The position numbers and the translations under genes are program-made. Shown here one piece after another: positions 18,666-27,970 of a stretch of 64,000 nucleotides of DNA. Origin of the DNA: Mucilaginibacter sp. (GTDB taxonomy: Bacteria; Bacteroidota; Bacteroidia; Sphingobacteriales; Sphingobacteriaceae). The notes beneath the pieces are model-generated. The model did no database searches. It had not been told where the DNA came from and saw only the letters and a program-made list of their open reading frames with translations. Position 1 is the stretch's first letter, and each line of letters starts with the position of its first letter. The stretch covers positions 124,001 to 188,000 of the forward strand of contig NZ_JAQBOC010000017.1 in the NCBI RefSeq assembly GCF_028288225.1. The letters run 5' to 3'.

Positions 18666-19773
18666 TAACTTTAAAATGGTTTAAACTCAGAAAACTATAA
18701 TCATCCTTAAATTCAACAATAGACGAATTATTTAAAATCTTACCAGCTTCATCAACATATATTTCAGCAGATTGGTTTACATCAATCATAAACTTTTTAT
18801 CCAAATTTAGCTCGTTGAAAAAATCTACACATTTGCTATGATATGAGATCATAAAGAACGGAACCTTTAAAGCGTATCCCAATATTGCCCCATGCAAACG
18901 TACAGAAATAATTAATTTTGATCGACTCAATAGTTCACAGAATTCATGAGGATTATTGTTATACTTAACAATTTCTACAGGTAAGCTTTCAAAATTATTT
19001 GACCGGATTAAGCCTTCGATAGCCAGCGTATCATTTTCCGAAGAAAGATAATATTCGCAAAAACTATGAAATTTAATGGTGTATGCAGGGAACTGTTTGT
19101 TAAAGCCTAAAATAAAATCTGTTAAAAATTTATTTGTCTTCTCATCAATGTGCCCTTGTCTTAAAATTATTGCTATTGAGTTTTGTTTATTTTCGTTAAA
19201 CTCTTTTGTAAGAGGGTATCCTAATGCCAGGTCTGGAGCCAGCACTGCATTCTCATTTTTGCTTAATACAGTCATTGACCGGTTATCTCTGACTGAAAAA
19301 AAATCTACGCTGGGGACGAACTTTTTAAAAGCTGTTAACTCTTCATCATTTTTAAAAGGGCCGATAGAAACGCCAATAGAATATATCTTACATTTAGAAT
19401 TAAAAATATTTTTAAGGTGGGCTATTTGTTGGTAAAATCCAGTTAATGAAGTACTATGATAAATAGTACCGCCACCAATGATAATGATATCAGATTTTAA
19501 GGCGATAAGTAAAACAATATAAATCCTATTGAAAAAAGTTCTTATAACAGGAATAGAATTATAACGATCAAAGTTTTTAATTGCTTTTACTTTTATAGCC
19601 TTGTTATTTAAAGTTGATTGGAAAGCAGGCAAACTATTTTGATCTCCAATAATTTTAAATAGCGCTTCAGGATATTTTTTACTTAGATTATCAATTATAA
19701 CATCCGTCATAACATCATCGCCTAAATTTTTCCTGCAATTCCAACCAACTAACGTTATTGTTATATTAGGCAT
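18658..19773 (-). CDS. polysaccharide pyruvyl transferase
   Basis: A 371-residue GT-B-like enzyme of the CsaB/WcaK family, which transfers pyruvate from phosphoenolpyruvate to make acidic ketals on polysaccharide sugars. It begins ITLVGWNCRKNLGDDVMTD. It contains IIIGGGTIYHS, IYSIGVSIGPF, the SVRDNRS motif and KLIISVRLHGAILGYALKVPF, with the conserved Arg-Leu-His. It overlaps both neighbours by 8 bp. The product would add negative charge to the exopolymer. Confidence 0.9.
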   Translation of the reverse strand: MPNITITLVGWNCRKNLGDDVMTDVIIDNLSKKYPEALFKIIGDQNSLPAFQSTLNNKAIKVKAIKNFDRYNSIPVIRTFFNRIYIVLLIALKSDIIIIGGGTIYHSTSLTGFYQQIAHLKNIFNSKCKIYSIGVSIGPFKNDEELTAFKKFVPSVDFFSVRDNRSMTVLSKNENAVLAPDLALGYPLTKEFNENKQNSIAIILRQGHIDEKTNKFLTDFILGFNKQFPAYTIKFHSFCEYYLSSENDTLAIEGLIRSNNFESLPVEIVKYNNNPHEFCELLSRSKLIISVRLHGAILGYALKVPFFMISYHSKCVDFFNELNLDKKFMIDVNQSAEIYVDEAGKILNNSSIVEFKDDYSFLSLNHFKVNG

Positions 19774-21205
19774 ATTTTATGCTTTTTAACCCCTTGATAA
19801 ACTTGTAATAAACAAAAAACAAAATAATCTTTATCAAAAATATAGCAATTATAAAATCGTAATTACCTGACATTATAGCGTTTATAACGAAAAATGTATA
19901 GCTAAAAAATATTAGATATAAAAACGACAAGTTCTTTATTCTTGATATCAGCTTTATAATTAAGCCTTGTGCCAGTCCAAAAAGAAAAATGCCAACAAAT
20001 GGAATGTTGCCAAACATCAAATCTAAACTTGCATAACCTCCTATAGCTCCAGCATTTTGCACATCATCAGGCATGTTTTGAATGTATAAGCTCACAGCTT
20101 TTCCTGAGTTCACCGTATTTTTAAATGAACCGAAAGGCAAAACCATATCCAATGATCTGTATAAGGTTTCTTCAATTCCAAAAATAACATACAGCTGTTG
20201 AGAATTACCCAACTTTGATTTTGCAATACTTCCATCAACACCTATAAATCTGGAAGTAACCTGGTTATAGGATTGAACAGGACTTTTGGTAAGAAAATTA
20301 TCTAATGATTTTGAAAAAATGTTTACTATGCTTTTATCGCCACTGTAAATAGAGTACTTTATTTGATCACCTAAATTGAAACTAAAGGGTATAAGTATTA
20401 ATAAAACTAAACTGATAGCAGCCACCCTTATGGCTTTAAATTTGCGTTCAACAATTAAATAATAGGTTAGTACCGAAACTCCAATTAGTAAAGCGCTGGC
20501 TTTACTACCGGTTGCCAATAAGGCTACAGTAATAAAAAATAAATTAAGCCACAATACCACTTTTTGTCCACGGGTTAAATATGTTTTATAAAAAATAAAA
20601 TAAACAATTATTATGGAGATTATTAGATCCTCGGGTGCAAAGCGTGATAAAAATGCCCACGATGAGTTGATGGCCCTTCCCTTTACACCCACTTCCAAAA
20701 ACACATTGAGAAAGACCCTTATAAAAACTAATGTACTTAACAAAATAGCTATTGCCTTAAAATTGTTAATCAAAAATTTATCTTTATTTAAGTTCCAATT
20801 TATGGTTATTTTATCCTTTAAAATACCGTTTTTTCGTCTCAAATTCATTAATGAATTTGAAATGGTAAATCCTAAGTAAAGGAAAAAAGTATTTATTAAT
20901 ATTATAAACATTTCATTAATTAAAACATCTTTTGACAGAGCACTGGTTGTTTTACTGTAATAATAAAATTCAGGGTGATAATATAAAATAAGGGGTCTTA
21001 AAAAGTACGAAAATATAATCGACAACAACATTATATCAAATGTTCTGTCGGCTATTAACGATAATCGTGAATTTAGCCTTTTGAAAATTATAGACATTAA
21101 TAAAAAAGTGCTATAAATAACCGCAAGTTCAAGTGATAAGGAAGCGCTTATAATAAGCTCTCCGATAATAACGAATATTAATATTTTGTATATTGAATAT
21201 CTCAT
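19766..21205 (-). CDS. oligosaccharide repeat-unit polymerase (Wzy type)
   Basis: A 479-residue integral membrane protein with about eleven to twelve hydrophobic segments, including IIGELIISASLSLELAVIY near the N-terminus and IFFSYTFFVINAIMSG near the C-terminus. A long polar loop lies at about residues 285-385 (RFIGVDGSIAKSK), as in Wzy/WzyE-like polymerases. Sequence is poorly conserved in this class; the call rests on topology, size and the flippase gene sharing a 4-base overlap. It would polymerise lipid-linked repeat units in the periplasm. Confidence 0.8.
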   Translation of the reverse strand: MRYSIYKILIFVIIGELIISASLSLELAVIYSTFLLMSIIFKRLNSRLSLIADRTFDIMLLSIIFSYFLRPLILYYHPEFYYYSKTTSALSKDVLINEMFIILINTFFLYLGFTISNSLMNLRRKNGILKDKITINWNLNKDKFLINNFKAIAILLSTLVFIRVFLNVFLEVGVKGRAINSSWAFLSRFAPEDLIISIIIVYFIFYKTYLTRGQKVVLWLNLFFITVALLATGSKASALLIGVSVLTYYLIVERKFKAIRVAAISLVLLILIPFSFNLGDQIKYSIYSGDKSIVNIFSKSLDNFLTKSPVQSYNQVTSRFIGVDGSIAKSKLGNSQQLYVIFGIEETLYRSLDMVLPFGSFKNTVNSGKAVSLYIQNMPDDVQNAGAIGGYASLDLMFGNIPFVGIFLFGLAQGLIIKLISRIKNLSFLYLIFFSYTFFVINAIMSGNYDFIIAIFLIKIILFFVYYKFIKGLKSIKYA

Positions 21206-22431
21206 ACCGGTGATCTTAACTTAAAATATTTAATGCAATAAAACAGCAATATTGCCACCATAATAAAATAGGTGGCAATAGTTGCGTAAACAGCTCCCAT
21301 GGCAGCAAATCTGCTAACTAACCAACCATTCAAAATTAAATTGACAATCAGTGTAACAAGTGATGTTGTACCAATTACTTTAGGCTTATCTAACCAAACT
21401 AATACTGAATAAAGCACAATAAATATCCCTTGCAAAGAATATGCGAAGGCAACACCCAAAACATAATTTAAAGAGTATGCAAATTGTTTGTTTATTAAAT
21501 ATGGATAAATTACATATTTACATGCAGCCAGAATAATTAAGGGTAGTACACATAATGATATAAAGTAATAGAAAACAGATCTATAAACAACCCGGGAATT
21601 CTTGTCAAATTCTTTTGCTTTTTCAAAAAACCATGGTTGCCATGCTTTGCTAAAAGACTCTGTATAAACCAATATTGACATGCCCAAAGTATAACCTACT
21701 GAATAAATACCCAATGCCTTAATCCCAACCATTTCTTTAATAAAAAACCGGTCAGAAAAATTCATTACCATATTTGATAATGTTAGTGGGATTAGCGGTA
21801 AAGCAAACTTCCAGTTGGATTTAAACACCTCTTTATCATAACTAAAATCAATAATGCCTTCTTTCCTTTGCATATAAAATGAAAGTGAGCCATACACAAT
21901 TAAAGATATAAGCATTCCCCATGCCCTACCCTGCCATGACATTTTAAAGGCAATAACGAATAATAATGATAAACCAACATTAATTACACTTTTAAAGATC
22001 TCATATTGACCATACTTGAACACGCGGTTTGAACACCGCAGAATAGTTATATAATTCAAATTCAATGAATTGAATATACCTACAAGTAAAACAAAAAATA
22101 TCCAATAATAAGGAACATCAAATTGCACTTTAAAAACCTTATCTAATAATGTATAAATAATAAGTAAAACAATAAAGCTTCCCAGTACAATAATAAAATG
22201 ATTAGAGTTAATCGCTTTAATACCAGATTCATTTTTGAAATAATTTTTCGCGATCAACAAGTTCCCGCTCATATTCATCAAAGGGTAAGAAAAAGATATA
22301 ATGATGGTTATTACGGTAACAATACCATACTCGGCCGGATTAAGATATTTTGTTAAAAAGGGTAACAGTAAAAATGGGATAGCCCTGTTGATGATAGAAG
22401 TTAATAAATAAATGGAGGAACTTTTAAACAC
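21202..22431 (-). CDS. Wzx-type oligosaccharide flippase (MOP superfamily)
   Basis: A 409-residue protein with about twelve transmembrane helices. The N-terminus LLTSIINRAIPFLLLPFLTKYLNPAEYGIV is the polysaccharide-synthase signature, and the central NFSDRFFIKEMVGIKALGIYSVGY is the second repeat's landmark. It exports undecaprenyl-linked units to the periplasm for the polymerase encoded next. The start is GTG at 22431; no better ATG lies nearby. Confidence 0.9.
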   Translation of the reverse strand: MFKSSSIYLLTSIINRAIPFLLLPFLTKYLNPAEYGIVTVITIIISFSYPLMNMSGNLLIAKNYFKNESGIKAINSNHFIIVLGSFIVLLIIYTLLDKVFKVQFDVPYYWIFFVLLVGIFNSLNLNYITILRCSNRVFKYGQYEIFKSVINVGLSLLFVIAFKMSWQGRAWGMLISLIVYGSLSFYMQRKEGIIDFSYDKEVFKSNWKFALPLIPLTLSNMVMNFSDRFFIKEMVGIKALGIYSVGYTLGMSILVYTESFSKAWQPWFFEKAKEFDKNSRVVYRSVFYYFISLCVLPLIILAACKYVIYPYLINKQFAYSLNYVLGVAFAYSLQGIFIVLYSVLVWLDKPKVIGTTSLVTLIVNLILNGWLVSRFAAMGAVYATIATYFIMVAILLFYCIKYFKLRSPV

Positions 22432-22448
22432 TATATATATAATATTAG

Positions 22449-22982
22449 TTATAACTGAATATGTTTTTTAGTAAGTCCTTCTGATTTTGCTTGTATATAG
22501 CTAAAATTATCGCTGTTGATTATTTTTTCATATGTTTTCTGATCTCTATATTTTAAAACCCTGGCCGGGTTACCGCCTACAATTGCAAGCGCTGGAATAT
22601 CATTAACAACAACACTACCCATTGCAATTATTGCCCCCTCACCTATGGTTATTCCCGGAATAATTTTAACATCTATGCCAATCCAGACGTTATCATTAAT
22701 TTTTACTTTTTTAAGGAGTTCTACCTCGTCGTAAGGTAAAAGTTTATCCGATTGAAAATTATGATTATACGTCCATATAATTGATTTAGGACCAATTATA
22801 ACATTATTTCCTATGTCAATTCCACCCAAAGCATCCCAATAGGAAAAAGGACCTATATAACAATTATCACCAATTTTAATATTTGAGCTATTATTAAAAA
22901 TTCCTCTTTCAACTTTACTGTTAATTCCAATAAAACCTTTGAATCTATATAAAAAGATACTGTTTTTTATTTTGTTAAACAT
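22449..22982 (-). CDS. hexapeptide-repeat acyltransferase (Maa/NodL/WcaF type)
   Basis: 177 residues with left-handed beta-helix repeats ([60 protein letters not shown]). The catalytic-type His is in IWTYNHNFQSDK. The C-terminus IVGGNPARVLKYR is typical. It probably O-acetylates the polymer repeat. It lies between flippase and 6-dehydrogenase with short spacers, within one operon. Confidence 0.87.
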   Translation of the reverse strand: MFNKIKNSIFLYRFKGFIGINSKVERGIFNNSSNIKIGDNCYIGPFSYWDALGGIDIGNNVIIGPKSIIWTYNHNFQSDKLLPYDEVELLKKVKINDNVWIGIDVKIIPGITIGEGAIIAMGSVVVNDIPALAIVGGNPARVLKYRDQKTYEKIINSDNFSYIQAKSEGLTKKHIQL

Positions 22983-23009
22983 AGTTATTAAATTGAGAAT
23001 TTAATATCA

Positions 23010-24332
23010 CTATAACCTGCTATCCACTAATTCACGATCTATAAAGCATTTGGTATCAAATATTACAGCATTAGCTGTATTACTCAATTTTTTATAATCC
23101 AGCTCAGAAAACTCCTGATGAGCTACTGCCAAAATTATTGCGTCATATCCGGTTCCAACTTCATCTATTAAATCTATATCGTATTCTTTCTTAACATCAG
23201 AAGCATTAGCCCATGGGTCATAAATATCTACATGTAATCCAAATTGTGATAATTCCTTATGGATATCAACAACCTTAGTATTACGTATATCCGGGCAGTT
23301 TTCCTTAAATGCTATGCCAAGTATTAATGCTTTGCAAGCAGTTATTTTGTGCCCCTTTTGAATCATCAGCTTAATTACCTTGTTGGCAACAAACATTCCC
23401 ATATTATCATTCACCCTGCGTCCCGATAAAATAACCTGCGGATGATATCCTAAAGATTCAGCTTTGTGCGCCAAATAATATGGATCAACACCTATACAGT
23501 GCCCGCCAACTAAGCCCGGTTTATATTTTAAGAAATTCCATTTCGTACCTGCGGCTTCTAATACATCATTTGTATCAATACCCATGCGGTCAAAAATCAG
23601 GGCAAGCTCATTTACAAAGGATATGTTTACGTCACGTTGTGCATTTTCAATTGCTTTTGATGCTTCTGCTATTTTAAGGCTTGGCGCCTTATGAGTGCCG
23701 GCAGTTATAATAGATCTGTATAAGGCATCTACCTTTTCAGCAATTTCAGGTGTTGATCCACTGGTTACTTTTTTAATCTTGGTTAAAGTATTTATTTTAT
23801 CACCAGGATTTATACGTTCAGGTGAGTAACCTGCAAAAAAGTCTTCATTAAACTTTAAACCAGAAACCTTTTCAAGAACGGGCACACAATCCTCTTCAGT
23901 ACATCCCGGATAAACAGTAGATTCATAAATTACCAGACCGCCCTTTTTTAACACAGAGCCTATCATTTCCGATGCTTTTATTAATGGTGTAAGGTCCGGC
24001 GCTTTAAACTGGTTAATTGGTGTAGGTACTGTAACAATGAAAATATTACAATCATTCAAATCTTCTTTATCAAAAGAAAAATCTAATCCAATATTTCCTT
24101 TTTCTTTTTTAAGGTTAATGACGTATTGAAGTTCTTCTATATTGGCTTCTTTCGTACTATCATTACCATTGCGCAATTCCAGAACCCTCTCTTTATTAAT
24201 ATCAAATCCTAAAACATCATATTTTTTGGCAAACTCAGCGGCAAGCGGTAAACCAACATAGCCTAATCCTATAACACCAATTTTAATTTGTTCAGGATTA
24301 TTGTTATTGAAGGGCGACGTAGTTAATGACAT
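23010..24332 (-). CDS. UDP-N-acetylhexosamine 6-dehydrogenase (TviB/WbpO type)
   Basis: A 440-residue UDP-sugar dehydrogenase making a 2-acetamido uronic acid nucleotide. The NAD loop GLGYVG is at 22-27, YESTVYPGCTEE at 136-147, GYSPERINPGD at 168-178, and the catalytic Cys279 in GGHCIGVDPYYL. The YPGCTEE and ERINPGDK segments favour the TviB/WbpO group (UDP-GlcNAcA or UDP-GalNAcA) over WecC. It fits with the 2-epimerase at 11178-12302 and the uronate-cleaving heparinase-like protein. Confidence 0.92.
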   Translation of the reverse strand: MSLTTSPFNNNNPEQIKIGVIGLGYVGLPLAAEFAKKYDVLGFDINKERVLELRNGNDSTKEANIEELQYVINLKKEKGNIGLDFSFDKEDLNDCNIFIVTVPTPINQFKAPDLTPLIKASEMIGSVLKKGGLVIYESTVYPGCTEEDCVPVLEKVSGLKFNEDFFAGYSPERINPGDKINTLTKIKKVTSGSTPEIAEKVDALYRSIITAGTHKAPSLKIAEASKAIENAQRDVNISFVNELALIFDRMGIDTNDVLEAAGTKWNFLKYKPGLVGGHCIGVDPYYLAHKAESLGYHPQVILSGRRVNDNMGMFVANKVIKLMIQKGHKITACKALILGIAFKENCPDIRNTKVVDIHKELSQFGLHVDIYDPWANASDVKKEYDIDLIDEVGTGYDAIILAVAHQEFSELDYKKLSNTANAVIFDTKCFIDRELVDSRL

Positions 24333-24391
24333 TTGCTATTAATAATATATGATTTATTTATAACTGTTTAGATTATATTTACAACTATAGG

Positions 24392-26752
24392 TTACTTTTT
24401 CTTACTAAATAAGGAGCGCTTGTTTGGCTTATCTTCCTGATAGTATCCGCCGCCATAACCGTAGCCATAACCGTAGCCGTAGCCATAACCGTAACCATAA
24501 CTGCCCGAAGAATAATCTATAGAATTAAATACAATATTCAGATTCTTGAATTTTTTATTCTTGTGCAGCTCATCAATTAACAGGATCTGACTTTTGAAGG
24601 TATAATTATGCCTTACAATAAATATAGTTGCATTGGCATATTGACCTAAAATTTGCGCATCAGTAACCAGCCCAACTGGCGGAGCATCTATAATTACAAA
24701 ATCAAAATCTCTTTGTAAATCTTTAATAAGAGATTCTATTCGCCCATTAGTTAATAACTCTGCAGGATTAGGAGGGATAGGCCCGCTGGTAATTATGTAA
24801 TAATTTGGTTGTTGCGGAATTTTCTTTATTACCTCTGAGTAGCTATAATGTGTTATTAAGTAATTAGATAACCCTTTGTCATTCTCTATTTGAAGGGCCA
24901 TGTGAAGTTTTGGCTTGCGAAGATCCAGCTCAAGTATAACCACTTTTTTTCCTGACATTGCTAAACTGGCGCCAAGATTTAGAGATACGAATGATTTTCC
25001 TTCGCCGCTCGTGCCGGACGTAAACAATAATACTTTATGCTCCTGCTCTGAACTAATGAACTGCAGGTTTGTGCGCAATGCCCTGATCTGTTCAGAAATC
25101 ATGGAACGGGGCTTTTCTACAACAATAAGGGGAATAGACTCATCGGAGTGAGCAATTTCTGCAAGGATAGGCACTTTGGTTAATTTATCAATATCCGATC
25201 TTTTAGTTATCTTAGTATTTAAAACTTCCCTTAAATAAATTACACAAAATGGCACCAGTAAACCTAACATAAAAAACACAAGCATAATTACCGGCTTAAC
25301 AGGTTTTACAGGTAATGGAGTGCTTCGGGCCTCGTCAATGGTACGGCTATCAGCTAAATTTGACGCCAATGACATCTCCTGCTCTTCCCGTTTTTGTAAC
25401 AAAAAAGTAAAAAGCGTGTTTTTTATATCCTGCTGGCGCATTACATCAATCAAGCCTCGCTCTTTTGATGGAACTTGCTCTATAATGGATTGAAATTTAT
25501 TATTTTTATTTTCTAATTGCTGTTTTGTAACTGATAATCCCGACTGAAGGTTTTGAATTGATTGATTAATGGCAAGTTTAAGTGCGCTGATCTGATCATT
25601 AATAGAATTAACAATAGGGTTTGTTTCAGGAATGGTTTGCAATAAGCTTTCTTTCTTTAGTTGTGTTTCAGACAATTGACTTACCAAACTCAGTAATGTA
25701 GGGTCGTCTATTCCCAGCATTGAGGGTAACTTACCCTGATCGGTTTTAACGCCATGTATATAGCTTTTAATATTATTTAAAATGCTCAGCTGAATATTTA
25801 CTTTACTTAATTCTGCATCATTTTGTTGCACACTTTGCATAAACACCTGAGATTGCGCGCTGATGTCCGTTATTCTATTACTTGATTTGTATGTTTCTAC
25901 ATCTTTTTCGGCGGTACCCAGTTCTTCCGCCAATTTTCTTAAACGTTCTCCAATAAATGCTATGGTACTTGAAGTAACTTTATTTTTATCCTTAACAGCG
26001 GCATTATTATAGGAATCCACTAACTTGTTAAGAATATCCTCGCCTCTTTTAGGTATTGCATCCTGGTAAGTAATAATAAGTACTGTTCCCTCTTTACTTA
26101 CGGGGGTAATGGATAAATTTTTACTGTAGTCCTGATAATAGTTAGATAAGTTGTTAAAAGAAACCTCAATTTCAGCATTTATAAATTTAGGATCAATCTG
26201 TTTTGAAGTAATAAGTACCAGGCCAAGTTCTGTTTTAATGGGGTGATTAAACAGGATTTTTTTTCCATCAAGTTCGGCTTCCCTGCTGTTCAGTACTTTT
26301 ATTTTTAAACTACCAGAATAACTTTTGGTAGTTGCTTTTAAAAGTTCAGCCTGAAAAGGAAGTTTTTCATAAAGCGGCACTTTTCGGGCATGACCGTTTT
26401 GAAAATATGAAACCTGTAGTCCTAAAGTTTTAACTACTTCTTCCATCAAAGTGTAAGACTTCAGAATCTGTATTTCATTGTCAATTACTTTATCGGATGA
26501 AAAGAGATCCAAACTTTTTAGTATGTCATCACTTCCGGCACTTGGGTTATTTTTATCCTGTTTTATTAATAGGTCTGTTTCTATTTGGTATAATGGGGTT
26601 GTAGTCTTTATATATATATAACCCAATACAAGAAAAATAATTAAGGATAAAACAAACCACTTCCAATGATGCAAATACTTAAATACAATTTCCCTTAAAT
26701 TTATTTCATCCGCTTCATCAGCTACGGCGTTATAACCATTATTTGCATCCAT
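24392..26752 (-). CDS. Wzc-like polysaccharide chain-length regulator and tyrosine autokinase
   Basis: 786 residues. The N-terminal Wzz domain has a transmembrane helix at about 36-52 (FVLSLIIFLVLGYIYI). Long periplasmic coiled coils follow, then a second helix at about 500-520. The cytoplasmic BY-kinase has Walker A SGTSGEGKS at about 584, the A' segment VVILELDLRKPK, and Walker B FVIIDAPP. The C-terminal tail has about nine alternating Gly-Tyr pairs, the autophosphorylation cluster, encoded by near-perfect hexanucleotide repeats. It controls polymer length and export together with the Wza-like lipoprotein 35 bp upstream. Confidence 0.94.
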   Translation of the reverse strand: MDANNGYNAVADEADEINLREIVFKYLHHWKWFVLSLIIFLVLGYIYIKTTTPLYQIETDLLIKQDKNNPSAGSDDILKSLDLFSSDKVIDNEIQILKSYTLMEEVVKTLGLQVSYFQNGHARKVPLYEKLPFQAELLKATTKSYSGSLKIKVLNSREAELDGKKILFNHPIKTELGLVLITSKQIDPKFINAEIEVSFNNLSNYYQDYSKNLSITPVSKEGTVLIITYQDAIPKRGEDILNKLVDSYNNAAVKDKNKVTSSTIAFIGERLRKLAEELGTAEKDVETYKSSNRITDISAQSQVFMQSVQQNDAELSKVNIQLSILNNIKSYIHGVKTDQGKLPSMLGIDDPTLLSLVSQLSETQLKKESLLQTIPETNPIVNSINDQISALKLAINQSIQNLQSGLSVTKQQLENKNNKFQSIIEQVPSKERGLIDVMRQQDIKNTLFTFLLQKREEQEMSLASNLADSRTIDEARSTPLPVKPVKPVIMLVFFMLGLLVPFCVIYLREVLNTKITKRSDIDKLTKVPILAEIAHSDESIPLIVVEKPRSMISEQIRALRTNLQFISSEQEHKVLLFTSGTSGEGKSFVSLNLGASLAMSGKKVVILELDLRKPKLHMALQIENDKGLSNYLITHYSYSEVIKKIPQQPNYYIITSGPIPPNPAELLTNGRIESLIKDLQRDFDFVIIDAPPVGLVTDAQILGQYANATIFIVRHNYTFKSQILLIDELHKNKKFKNLNIVFNSIDYSSGSYGYGYGYGYGYGYGYGGGYYQEDKPNKRSLFSKKK
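24452..24502 (-). repeat. hexanucleotide tandem repeat coding the Tyr-Gly tail of the kinase
   Basis: Plus-strand units CCGTAG, CCATAA and GCCGTA alternate through this span and encode repeated Gly-Tyr. Loss or gain of one unit changes the tail by two residues without breaking the frame, so the number of phosphorylatable tyrosines could vary between cells or strains. Confidence 0.7.
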
Positions 26753-26787
26753 TTATCAAATATTTTCTATTGATTCTTATTTATAAA

Positions 26788-27606
26788 TTATTTAATCCTG
26801 TAAACAATCAAGAGCAGGGCTGCAAGAGCACTCAGCATTACAGGTAAAAGACGTATGGTAGGATCGTTTTGAGCAGCTTTAGTTTTTGTTTGTTCAATAT
26901 ATACAATATCACCCGAATGAAGGTAGTAGTAAGGAGAAGTAAATATATCCCTGCTGTTTAGGTTCACTCTACCAAATTCTTTTGTGCCATTATTGTCCCT
27001 TATCACTAATAGGTTTTCGTGCTTGGCAAAGGGAGTTAGGTCACCAGCCATACTTATAGCTTCGGGCAAAGAAACCCTTTCATTTGGGATAACATAAACC
27101 GAAGGGCGCGCCACTTCACCCATTACCGATATTTTGTAATTCAAAAAACGAATATTGACAGTAGGTTCTTTTAAGTAAAATTTTAGCCTCTTCTTAATTG
27201 TATCCCTGGCATCAGATGTATTAAGCCCCCCTACTTTAACCCCTCCAATTATGGGAAATTCGATCATACCTGCAGAATCAACCAAATATGCGCTTGAACT
27301 TGACGCTGCTGAAGCACCGCCTCCGGGCAATGCGCCGGTAATAGCCGCGGCACTGTTGTCTGATCCGCCGCCGCCGCTCGAAAATGGATTAAAAAAGCTG
27401 CTCGCGGCCGGGTTCAGTGAACTAATGGGGATGAAGAGAATATCTCCGGGTTGTATTTTAGGAATGTAAGCCTTTGCGACATTTATAGTATCGGATTGAT
27501 TAAGGTTCTTCTGAAAATAGATATATTTCTTTTGATCGATACAGGAGGTTAAGGTTACAATACATGCCAGAAATAAAAATATATTCAAGGAAAGGTTTTT
27601 TTTCAT
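26788..27606 (-). CDS. Wza-like polysaccharide export lipoprotein
   Basis: A 272-residue outer-membrane export channel subunit. The signal peptide ends in the lipobox LTSC with Cys22 as the lipid anchor. A Poly_export domain (KIQPGDILFIPI at about 50-62) and SLBB-like repeats follow (AGMIEFPIIGGVKVGGL, ISVMGEVARPSVYVIP). The C-terminus has a hydrophobic helix (LLPVMLSALAALLLIVY). An unusual low-complexity Gly/Ser/Ala insert sits at about 72-105. It is the first gene of the locus, directly behind the candidate promoter. Confidence 0.92.
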   Translation of the reverse strand: MKKNLSLNIFLFLACIVTLTSCIDQKKYIYFQKNLNQSDTINVAKAYIPKIQPGDILFIPISSLNPAASSFFNPFSSGGGGSDNSAAAITGALPGGGASAASSSSAYLVDSAGMIEFPIIGGVKVGGLNTSDARDTIKKRLKFYLKEPTVNIRFLNYKISVMGEVARPSVYVIPNERVSLPEAISMAGDLTPFAKHENLLVIRDNNGTKEFGRVNLNSRDIFTSPYYYLHSGDIVYIEQTKTKAAQNDPTIRLLPVMLSALAALLLIVYRIK

Positions 27607-27629
27607 ACGTGACGTTTACATAGATATTT

Positions 27630-27648
27630 GCTATTTTTTGGAAATAGC
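27630..27648 (-). promoter_or_regulatory. 5' UTR hairpin before the export lipoprotein gene
   Basis: GCTATTT and AAATAGC arms with a 5-base loop lie 24 bases upstream of the ATG at 27606 and downstream of the candidate promoter, so the stem would form in the leader RNA. There is no T run; an effect on translation or stability is possible. Confidence 0.4.
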
Positions 27649-27656
27649 ATTCGGGG

Positions 27657-27686
27657 CTAAAGTATATATTTTTAAGGAAACACAAA
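27657..27686 (-). promoter_or_regulatory. promoter candidate of the exopolysaccharide operon
   Basis: TTTG (27683-27686), 18 bases, then TACTTTAG (27657-27664) on the minus strand; the -7 box differs from TAnnTTTG at one base. It lies 50-80 bp upstream of the first gene. The rest of the 364-bp gap up to 27970 is very A+T-rich and holds no gene that I can see. Confidence 0.55.
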
Positions 27687-27970
27687 AATTTTATTCGAGC
27701 CAGTAGGGTTTTTTAAACTTTTAACTTAATTATATTCCTATCCAGAATCTGCATTTTACTTCAATGTAAATTTGCCGAACTGTTAATATTAAATTCATAT
27801 TATTATTTCATTATGTAAATAATAAAGTAAAGACAATTACTAATATAAATGACTTTTTAATTAAAAAATTAATTGATCCTATTCCCTTTGTGAAAATACA
27901 ATTCAACAGATATAAATACAAAGTGTTCTGTTTATTGAAAATGAAAAACACCTGTCTCCGGGCTTCAATT

